A DNA stretch of 36,241 nt, taken from positions 1 to 36,241 of the IMG/VR virus record IMGVR_UViG_3300009159_004928, one strand, 5' to 3'. The notes under the pieces are model-generated. The model searched no databases. It was not told the origin of the DNA and saw only the letters and a list, made by a program, of their open reading frames with translations. The number at the start of each line of letters is the position of its first letter. Position 1 is the first letter of the stretch. Positions 18,948-26,800 of this stretch are shown piece by piece. This DNA is from a virus. The position numbers and the translations under genes were made by a program.

Positions 18948-18967
18948 ACAACTAAATTCACACGCAC

Positions 18968-19429
18968 GTGCGAATCAATGTTAAATATACTGTGATTAAT
19001 GTATTTCAACAAAACTATGATACCAGACTACGTAGTTGGTACGAACTCAGAAAAAAAATAGAATCTGTAGATATTCAAACCAAATGTGTAGAAATTGATC
19101 GTTGGTGGCAAGATGCACCATTAGTCAATCATCATCTACACATTTTGGACAATAATACTTGGCCCGGTCCCTGGGATCTTTTGGTAGAAAATACCTATTG
19201 TACTGTTGCAAGAGCAGTAGGAATGTGTTATACTCTACTACTGACAGGAGAAAACGATATAGAATTGATTGAGGCTACTGATAAAACGGGCGATGATGTG
19301 GTATTAGTCCTGGTTGATAACGCAAAATATGTACTTAATTACTGGCCCAATATGGTACTAAGTAGTTCACTAACCGATTTTACCATTAAGCGTCACGTAG
19401 ACGTATCACACATACAATCAAAACTATAA
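18968..19429 (+). CDS. Conserved-looking hypothetical protein upstream of nrdA
   Basis: 153 aa from GTG 18968, the first possible common start after an in-frame stop at 18953; no clear ribosome site is seen, and a later GTG at 18992 (MINVFQQNYD) is the alternative. The protein is soluble, Trp-rich and mixed alpha/beta: TVINVFQQNYDTRLRSWYEL, VEIDRWWQDAPLVNHHLHIL, then NTWPGPWDLLVENTYCTVAR and GMCYTLLLTGENDIEL. I do not recognise a family. The pattern WPGPWDLL-EN-YC-VARA-GMCYT looks like a conserved active or binding surface rather than a structural protein. It lies 11 bases before nrdA, suggesting co-transcription with nucleotide metabolism, which is inference. Confidence 0.65.
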   Translation: MRINVKYTVINVFQQNYDTRLRSWYELRKKIESVDIQTKCVEIDRWWQDAPLVNHHLHILDNNTWPGPWDLLVENTYCTVARAVGMCYTLLLTGENDIELIEATDKTGDDVVLVLVDNAKYVLNYWPNMVLSSSLTDFTIKRHVDVSHIQSKL

Positions 19430-19440
19430 CAGGGAATACA

Positions 19441-21762
19441 ATGAATATAAACGTAGTCAAGCGCAACGGCGAAATAGTACCACTAGATATAGCAAAAATA
19501 CAGAGACAAGTAGCACATGACTGCAAGGGCATAGATAATGTTAGCCCAAGCATGATTGAGATTAAAGCACAAATTGAATTACATGATGGAATAAGTACCG
19601 AAACAATCGATGAACTATTGCTTAAAGCAATGGTTAATTTAATTGATGAAACAGAGAACCCAGACATTAATAATGTCAACTATCAATATGTAGCAGGTAG
19701 ACAAAAGGTATCAATGCTACGTAAAAGCGTATATGGTACATACACACCCCCTCCGTTATATGATATCGTAAAAACCAATGTTGAAGCTGGTATGTATACT
19801 ACCGAATTACTAAATTGGTATACAAAGGATGAATGGAACATCATTGATTTGTTTATTGACCATAGCAAGGACGAAAATTACACTTATGCGGCTATCGCAC
19901 AATTAACCGAAAAGTACTTAGTGCAGAACCGTGCTACTGGTCAAATTTATGAAAGTCCGCAGATAAGGTATGCAATAGCAGCCGCCACTGCTTTCCACAA
20001 TGAACCCAAAGAAAAGAGATTAAAATATGTTAAAGAATATTATGAATGCGCCAGTGATGGTCACTTCACTCTTGCTACGCCGGTGCTGGCAGGGCTTGGA
20101 ACTACTACTAAACAGTTTAGTAGTTGTGTACTTATTACTTCGGATGACACTTTGGACAGTATTTTCGCGGCCGGAGAAATGATGGCAAAGTATGCTAGCA
20201 AACGTGCTGGCATTGGCTTAGAGATTGGTAGAATCAGACCACTAGGTGCACCTATTCGTAACGGTGAAATTAAACACACCGGCATGATTCCTTTCTTAAA
20301 GAAATGGTTTGGTGATCTACGTAGTTGCAGTCAAGGTGGTGTACGCAATGCAAGTTGTACAGTTACATTTCCAGTATGGCACTATCAGTTTGAAGATTTG
20401 ATTGTGTTGAAGAACAATCAAGGCACAGAAGAAACACGTGTACGTCAAATGGATTACAGTGTAGTTGTCAACAAGATGTTCTTTAATCGTTTTGCTAAGA
20501 ATGAAAACATCACGTTGTTTGATCCACATGATGTACCAGATTTATATGAAGCATACTATAGAGATAGTGAAGAATTTGAAAAACTTTATACAATGTATGA
20601 AAGTAAGCGTGGCATCAAAAAGAAAGTATTGCCTGCAGTAGAAATATTTAAGAATGGAATACTAAAAGAACGCACTGACACGGGTCGTATATATCTAGTA
20701 TTCATTGATAACGTAATTAATCAGGGTCCGTTTGATACTAAACTTGATCCGATTTATCAGAGTAACCTTTGCCAAGAAATACTATTACCTACAAAGCCTT
20801 TTCAACGTATTGAAGACGAGGCAGGTCGCATTGCACTATGTACATTGGGCAGTGTGAACTGGGGTGCGTTTAGGACGCCCCAAGAAATGCGTAAGGCATG
20901 TAGAGTATTAGTCAGAAGTTTAAGTAATCTCCTTAGCTATCAAGACTTCCTCAGTGTACAGAGTAAGTTAGCTAACTTAGATTTCGAACCTCTTGGTGTA
21001 GGGATTACCAATTTAGCATACTGGCATGCAAAGCGTAGTTACAAATATGGCACGCCAGAAGCATTGGCAGAAGTAAAACGTTGGATGGAACATCAAGCAT
21101 ATTATCTAACTGAAACAAGCGTAGAATTAGCACAAGAACGTGGTGCATGTAAACTATCAGCGCAAACATATTATGGTAAGGGTATATTCCCTTGGGAACG
21201 TAGAAGTGAAGGTGTCAATGAGTTGACAGATTTCAGTCCTAGTATGGATTGGGAAAGTCTACGTGAAAAATTATTGAAGTATGGCATTCGCAATGCAACT
21301 TTAATGGCCGTGGCACCGGTCGAATCCAGCTCAGTTGTGTTAAACTCCACCAACGGAATTGAAATGCCGATGGAATTGATTTCTGTGAAGGAATCAAAGG
21401 CTGGTTCGTTTGTACAAGTCGTGCCAGAGTACAAACGTTTAAAGAATCGTTATCAAATGATGTGGGATCAAAAAGATTGTGTAGAGTATTTGAAAACTTC
21501 AGCAGTGTTAGCAGTATACATTGACCAAAGTCTAAGTACAAACACATTCTATAATCCTGCATACTTTGCTGAAGGTAAAGTACCCGGTACATTGATTGCT
21601 AAGAATTTAATGCTTGCATACAAGTGGGGTCTAAAAACAATTTATTATAGTTTAATTAATAAAGTAGGTAGTAAGGCTGCACTACAAGAAGATAATATTA
21701 TTCCTTTTGTAAAGCAAGATATTATTGAAGATGAAGAATATTGTGAAAGTTGTGTATTATGA
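19441..21762 (+). CDS. nrdA: Class Ia ribonucleoside-diphosphate reductase, alpha (large) subunit
   Basis: 773 aa, close to the usual NrdA length; AGGGA precedes the ATG. It reduces ribonucleoside diphosphates to deoxyribonucleotides, supplying phage DNA replication. Residues about 3-95 form an ATP-cone (VVKRNGEIVPLDIAKIQRQV), the overall-activity site. Catalytic residues are all present: C229 (QFSSCVLI), the N442/C444/E446 set (SNLCQEILL), C467 (ALCTLGSVN) and the radical-transfer Tyr pair Y735-Y736 (TIYYSLI). All are offset by five from E. coli N437/C439/E441/C462/Y730/Y731, which confirms the alignment. The C-terminal shuttle pair is C768 and C771 (YCESCVL), reducible by the glutaredoxin encoded downstream. 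Its last four bases overlap the nrdB start (ATGA), giving tight coupling of the two subunits. Confidence 0.97.
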   Translation: MNINVVKRNGEIVPLDIAKIQRQVAHDCKGIDNVSPSMIEIKAQIELHDGISTETIDELLLKAMVNLIDETENPDINNVNYQYVAGRQKVSMLRKSVYGTYTPPPLYDIVKTNVEAGMYTTELLNWYTKDEWNIIDLFIDHSKDENYTYAAIAQLTEKYLVQNRATGQIYESPQIRYAIAAATAFHNEPKEKRLKYVKEYYECASDGHFTLATPVLAGLGTTTKQFSSCVLITSDDTLDSIFAAGEMMAKYASKRAGIGLEIGRIRPLGAPIRNGEIKHTGMIPFLKKWFGDLRSCSQGGVRNASCTVTFPVWHYQFEDLIVLKNNQGTEETRVRQMDYSVVVNKMFFNRFAKNENITLFDPHDVPDLYEAYYRDSEEFEKLYTMYESKRGIKKKVLPAVEIFKNGILKERTDTGRIYLVFIDNVINQGPFDTKLDPIYQSNLCQEILLPTKPFQRIEDEAGRIALCTLGSVNWGAFRTPQEMRKACRVLVRSLSNLLSYQDFLSVQSKLANLDFEPLGVGITNLAYWHAKRSYKYGTPEALAEVKRWMEHQAYYLTETSVELAQERGACKLSAQTYYGKGIFPWERRSEGVNELTDFSPSMDWESLREKLLKYGIRNATLMAVAPVESSSVVLNSTNGIEMPMELISVKESKAGSFVQVVPEYKRLKNRYQMMWDQKDCVEYLKTSAVLAVYIDQSLSTNTFYNPAYFAEGKVPGTLIAKNLMLAYKWGLKTIYYSLINKVGSKAALQEDNIIPFVKQDIIEDEEYCESCVL

Positions 21763-22862
21763 GTAAAGAACAATATAACCTAAGTAAACAAACAAACTAT
21801 CTAAAACGTACAATGTTTTTAGATCCAGAAGGCCCTGTAACAGTGCAACGTTTTGAAGAAGTCAAGTACCCAAGACTAGCTAAGTATGAAGAAACAGCAC
21901 GTGGTTTCTTTTGGGTGCCGGAAGAAATTAGTTTAACAAAAGATAAGATTGACCACAAGGATAGCAGTGATGCAATTAAACACATTTTTACTAGCAACCT
22001 GTTGAGACAAACCGCACTTGACAGTATTCAAGGTCGTGCACCGAGTCAAGTATTTTCGCCCGTAATCAGTATTCCAGAACTTGAAGCATTAGTTAGCAAT
22101 TGGAGTTTCTTTGAAACTAATATACACTCAAAATCTTACAGTCATATTATTAGGAACGTATATGGTGTTCCTAAAGAAGAATTCAATAAAATTCACGATA
22201 CAAAAGAAATAGTTGAAATGTCTAGTAGTGTAGGCAAATATTATGATGAACTACATCAACTAAATTGTTTGAAAGAATTAGATCCTAGCAAAGTAGGACA
22301 TCAAGAACATATTAACAGTATTTGGATGGCATTGAATGCTAGCTATGCATTAGAGGCATTACGCTTCATGGTTAGTTTTGCAACAAGTCTTGCTATGGTA
22401 GAGAACAAGATTTACATTGGTAACGGAAACATTATCAGTTTGATATTGCAAGATGAAATACTACATGCAGAATGGACAGCTTGGTTAATTAATAACGTAA
22501 CTAAAGATGACCCAAGATTTGTAATAGCAAAACAACAATGTGAACGTGAAGTATATGAATTGTATATGGATGTTATACGTGAAGAAAAAGAATGGGCACA
22601 TTATTTATTCAGTCGGGGAGTTGTGATTGGATTGAATGCAGAGATATTATCAGACTTTGTGGACTACACTGCTTTTAATCGTCTGAAAGATATCGGTATT
22701 AAATATAATGAGAACCATCCAAAACACTCACCCATTCCATGGTTCAACAAACACGTGAATATTAATAAAAAGCAATCAGCATTGCAAGAAACAGAAAGTA
22801 CTAACTATGTTATTGGTGTAATGAGTGACGTAGTTGATTATGAGGAGTTACCAGTATTATGA
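21759..22862 (+). CDS. nrdB: Class I ribonucleoside-diphosphate reductase, beta (small) subunit
   Basis: 367 aa from ATG 21759, which overlaps the nrdA stop; a TTG nine bases earlier is less likely. It forms the radical-generating R2 subunit. The diagnostic core is present: LDSIQGRAPSQVFSPVISIP, radical Tyr Y127 in HSKSY, E199 in ALEALRF, and E233/H236 in QDEILH. Two metal-site-1 positions look unusual against E. coli NrdB. Where E. coli has Asp84 (RPEEVD), this protein has Ser58 (VPEEIS). The E115-x-x-H118 pair appears as E119-x-x-x-H123 (FFETNIHSKSY), one residue longer. This may be a subfamily feature, since I have a vague memory of similar ETNIHSKSY strings in bacteria, or it may mean a modified metal centre. 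The gene stop overlaps the next ATG (ATGA). Confidence 0.95.
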   Translation: MSKEQYNLSKQTNYLKRTMFLDPEGPVTVQRFEEVKYPRLAKYEETARGFFWVPEEISLTKDKIDHKDSSDAIKHIFTSNLLRQTALDSIQGRAPSQVFSPVISIPELEALVSNWSFFETNIHSKSYSHIIRNVYGVPKEEFNKIHDTKEIVEMSSSVGKYYDELHQLNCLKELDPSKVGHQEHINSIWMALNASYALEALRFMVSFATSLAMVENKIYIGNGNIISLILQDEILHAEWTAWLINNVTKDDPRFVIAKQQCEREVYELYMDVIREEKEWAHYLFSRGVVIGLNAEILSDFVDYTAFNRLKDIGIKYNENHPKHSPIPWFNKHVNINKKQSALQETESTNYVIGVMSDVVDYEELPVL

Positions 22863-23296
22863 TAGAAAAAGATATTAGAAAACAATTAAACATGATTAAC
22901 GAGTCCATGCAAATTAGTGAAGATTCAGTAACAACATTTGCCGCACTAGCGCATGAAGAATGGCGTAAGAATTATGATCCGTCTGGCACAAAGCCTAGGA
23001 TTAAAAAGAATAGTGACGGAACTGAAGGTGATATTAATCAATCTTTTAATAAAATACATCCAGATTGGCAAAAAGAAAATCTAGCGGCTGGGCAAGCGGC
23101 ACTTGAAGCAGTCAAAAGATTTTCAAATGATGAAGAAAAGGCTGCTGAGTTTATTCATATTCAATGGATGAGACGTAATCCAAAGGCAGATTATAATGCC
23201 GCACAACATGTACCTTATGAACAACTTCCGGAAGAAGAAAAAGAAAAAGATAGAGTACACGTAAGAACAATGAAAAAAATATTAGGACAACAATAA
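22859..23296 (+). CDS. Small RyR-domain-like protein in the nrd operon
   Basis: 145 aa, helical and charged. Residues about 115-145 read HVPYEQLPEEEKEKDRVHVR followed by TMKKIL, which matches the C-terminal signature of the RyR repeat (a VPY-x-x-L-PEEEK-x-x-DR helix-loop) found in ryanodine receptors and in many small phage and bacterial proteins. A partner helix lies at about 95-108 (AAEFIHIQWMRRN). An earlier helix (FAALAHEEWRKNYDPSGTKP, about 27-46) repeats the same H-x-x-W theme, so the chain may hold two degenerate halves. In bacteria RyR domains are linked to nucleotide binding in some systems; its role here is unknown. It is locked between nrdB (ATGA overlap) and glutaredoxin (TAATG overlap), so translation is coupled to the dNTP pathway. 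Confidence 0.75.
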   Translation: MIEKDIRKQLNMINESMQISEDSVTTFAALAHEEWRKNYDPSGTKPRIKKNSDGTEGDINQSFNKIHPDWQKENLAAGQAALEAVKRFSNDEEKAAEFIHIQWMRRNPKADYNAAQHVPYEQLPEEEKEKDRVHVRTMKKILGQQ

Positions 23297-23526
23297 TGAA
23301 AGCAATTGTATGGAGTAAGTATCACTGCCCTTATTGCGACCAAGCAAAGGCATTACTAACAAGTAAGGGTATCGAATTTGAAGAACGCAAGATTGGTGAT
23401 GGATTTACTAAAGAAGAATTATTAGAAGCAGTTCCAACTGCCAGAACAGTACCGCAAATCTTCTTAGATGGAGAATTAATCGGTGGGTTTAATGAACTCA
23501 GAACAAAATTAACAGAAAGCGTATGA
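23296..23526 (+). CDS. Glutaredoxin
   Basis: 76 aa, typical of small bacterial and phage glutaredoxins. The active-site motif C11-P-Y-C14 (SKYHCPYCDQ) is intact, the cis-proline loop is T51-V-P53 (ARTVPQIF), and the GG-F-N-E motif at 63-67 (IGGFNEL) binds glutathione. It is a dithiol glutaredoxin that would re-reduce the CESC tail of the NrdA encoded upstream, using host glutathione. T4 also encodes its own NrdAB and a thioredoxin/glutaredoxin (nrdC) for this purpose. The gene overlaps its upstream and downstream neighbours by 1 and 4 bases. Start ATG 23296 is fixed by the overlap and by the first beta strand KAIVWS. Confidence 0.95.
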   Translation: MKAIVWSKYHCPYCDQAKALLTSKGIEFEERKIGDGFTKEELLEAVPTARTVPQIFLDGELIGGFNELRTKLTESV

Positions 23527-23822
23527 TGCAAGTTGGAAAAATTTACACATTTAAGTTGAATAGTGGTGAAGAATTAATCGCCAAAGTAATAGAAAATACA
23601 GGTGGTGGATATATTACTATTTCAGAACCTGTAAGTATAGCACCCTCACAGCAAGGGATGCAAATGATTCCTAGTATTTTTACCGGAGATCCCGGAGCAA
23701 ATGTTACACTAAATACTAATAGTGTTACTCTTTACAGCGATACCGAGGATAGTATCAAAGACAAATATATTGAGGCTACTACAGGTATTAAATTACCGGA
23801 TAAAAAAATTATATTAGGGTAA
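23523..23822 (+). CDS. Small Sm-like beta-barrel protein, unknown function
   Basis: 99 aa; the start is ATGATG, overlapping the glutaredoxin stop, so translation may begin at 23523 or 23526. The opening MQVGKIYTFKLNSGEELIAK followed by a -VIE- strand and YITISEPVSIAP looks like an Sm/LSM-type small barrel, a common small-protein type in T4-like marine phages. The C-terminal half (NVTLNTNSVTLYSDTEDSIK, then DKYIEATTGIKLP) is polar. No RNA-binding residues can be confirmed by eye, and an RNA-chaperone role would be speculation. It is the last gene of the coupled nrd block and is followed after 1 base by the 1271-aa adhesin gene. Confidence 0.7.
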   Translation: MMQVGKIYTFKLNSGEELIAKVIENTGGGYITISEPVSIAPSQQGMQMIPSIFTGDPGANVTLNTNSVTLYSDTEDSIKDKYIEATTGIKLPDKKIILG

Positions 23823-23823
23823 A

Positions 23824-26800
23824 ATGGAAATTGGCGGTGGGGTACAATTTACTGCAGGAATGAACGTAACAGGTATATTTGCTATACCTGAAGCACCTAC
23901 GTCTATTACCGCTAGTAGAAACAGTAGCCTAGCTGTCCCCGGTGATGTAACTAGTGCAACAGTAACATTTGTTGCACCCACACAACCATTCGGAGTTGAT
24001 GCACAAGTATCAACATATACTGCAACAAGTACTCCGGAAAGTATTGTTGGAACTATTAATCAATCAACTGCCGGACCTATCACTGTAAGTGGTTTAACTA
24101 GTACTACTAATTATACATTTGTGGTAACTGCTACTAATAGAGCAGGAACTAGTCCAAATAGTATCACTAGTAATAGCATAGGTAGTTTGCCGCTTAATAC
24201 AGTAACACCAGTATTAACCGGTACTACAACCGTAGGACAAACACTAACTACAACATCGGGCACATGGACTGGTAGTCCTACGCCAACGTTGGCATATCAA
24301 TGGCAACGTGCGGGAGTTAATATTTCGGGAGCAACTAGTAGTACATATACACTAGTGAGTAGTGATGCAGGAAATACAATACGTTGTGCTATAACTGCAA
24401 CCAATAGTACAGGTGCCGTTACACAAAACTCTAATACAACAACTGCAATTAATTGGATGCCTAATAATACAGTTGCACCAGTGGTGTCGGGTACTACACA
24501 AGTTGGCTATACACTAACCACAACAGATGGTACTTGGACTGGTTATCCAACACCAATACTTACATATCAATGGCAACGTGCAGGTGTTAATATTGGTAGC
24601 GGGTACGCAACTAGTAGTACATATACACTAGTGAGTGGTGATGCCGGTACTGTTATAAGATGTGTAGTTACCGGTACAAATGTATTAGGGCCAATTAGTG
24701 CAAACTCTAATGCAACCTCTGCTATTGTATGGCAACCAATTAATACTATTGCACCGGCAATCACAGGTACAACAACAGTTGGACAAACATTGTCAGTATC
24801 AACCGGTACATGGACGGGTTACCCAACACCAACATTTGCGTATCAATGGCAACGTGCCGGAGTTGATATAGCTAGCGCAACAAATAACACATATACATTG
24901 GTAAATACTGATGCTGGAAACACTATACAATGTGTAGTTACTGCTACTAATACAGTAGATACTGTCACGCAAATCTCTAATACAACAACTGCAATTAATT
25001 GGATGCCAGCTAATACCGTGGCACCGGTCGTATCAGGTACTACGCAAGTTGGCTATACACTAACTACAACAAATGGTACATGGACTGGTTATCCAACACC
25101 AACATTCACGTATCAATGGCAACGTGCGGGTGTTAACATTGCAAGTGCAAATAATAGTACATATACTTTAGTAGGTAGTGATGCAAGTTATGTTATAAGA
25201 TGTGTAGTTACCGGTACAAATGTATTAGGGCCAATTAGTGCAAATTCTAACGCAACATCTGCTATTGTATGGCAACCAATTAACACATTGGCACCTGCTG
25301 TAACTGGTACACCCGTACAAGGTTATACACTAACTACAACAAATGGTACATGGACTGGTTATCCAACACCAACGTTTACATACCAATGGCAAAGTGCCGG
25401 GGTTGACATTACAGGTGCAACTAGTAGCACATATATATTAGCTAGTTCAGATTTAGGAAACACTATACGTTGTATAGTCACAGCTACCAACTCAGTCACT
25501 AGTGTAACTGCTAATTCTAATAGTACATCTATTGTAAGTAGTACACCGGTAAATACAGTAGCACCAGCAGTTACTGGTACAGAAGCAGTTGGACAAATAT
25601 TATCTACTACTGACGGAACATGGACCGGTACACCTACACCAACGTTTACATATCAATGGCAACGTGCGAGTGTTAATATCAGCGGGGAAACTAGTGCAAC
25701 ATATACTCTAGTAAATGCGGATGCAGGAAATACAATACGTTGTGTTGTCACCGCATCTAACACAGCTACAAGTTTGATTGGTGTAGTTACTGCTAATTCT
25801 AATAGTACCGGTATAGTTACTGGTCCACCTGTTAACTATGTAACTCCTGCAATTATAGGTACTACAGTGCTTGGCTTAGATTTAACATGTACCACTGGTT
25901 CATGGTATGGTTATCCAACTCTAACGTTTACATATCAATGGCAACGTTCTGGTGTTGATATAGCTAGCGCAACAAATAATACATATACAATATTGGCTCA
26001 GGATGTCAGCACATCAATTACATGTATTGTTACTGCTACAAATGCTATAAGCACAAGCACTGTCACTAGTAATTCAGTTACACCGTCTATAGCTAGTTAT
26101 TCTGTTATATCAGATGGGGGAACCGGCAGTAGAGGCTCTATTAATATGGCCAACAATTCTGCATATGGTATAAGAAATAATTTAACGATTGAATTTTGGA
26201 TTAGATTGAATACTGGATCCAGAAATACTACTGAAGTAATTCTCAGTGCTAGTAGTACTATTAATCCGGCGCAATATTTATCAATCGATAGTTCAAATCG
26301 TATCGGAATAGGTCCAGCACACACCCCGGCAGCAAGTGGGTTAGGTGCTAAAAGTGTTAATTCTCTAACTAGAGATGACTCAACATGGCAACATGTAGCA
26401 GTAGTAGTATCATCGGGTAATTTAAAGTTATTTGTTAACGGCACATTGTGGACTTTAACTGGTACTACTACTGGCTGGAATACAGGATCTGTAACAGTAT
26501 TTATGACGTTATTCAATTATGCTGGTGGAGGTAACTATTACCTTAAGGGTTCATTATCAAATATGAGAATTACTACTTCTCCGTTATATACTGGCGCCTT
26601 TACTCCACCAGCAAATCCGTTAACAATATCTACCGTAGGAACAACTGGCGCTAACGTATATAACGGTGCGTTGGGTTCTTCTGTAGTGTTCTTAGGACTT
26701 AACACAACCAATACTAATAATGATGATTCTAATACCGGAGTACTAACTACAAACAATCCATCGTTTATTCGCTATTCAACATCTAACCCGTTTACTGAAA

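Noticed and set aside
18963-18972. Perfect palindrome CGCACGTGCG as an operator
   Set aside because: A single copy overlapping a start codon, with no second site or known regulator; kept only as a side note.
19386-21592. Several antisense frames within nrdA
   Set aside because: nrdA has full catalytic conservation on the + strand; the antisense frames have no recognisable products.
24196-26097. Regular 270-base repeats that could suggest a CRISPR-like or satellite array
   Set aside because: The repeats are in frame, encode Ig-like domains and have no short palindromic repeat/unique spacer structure.
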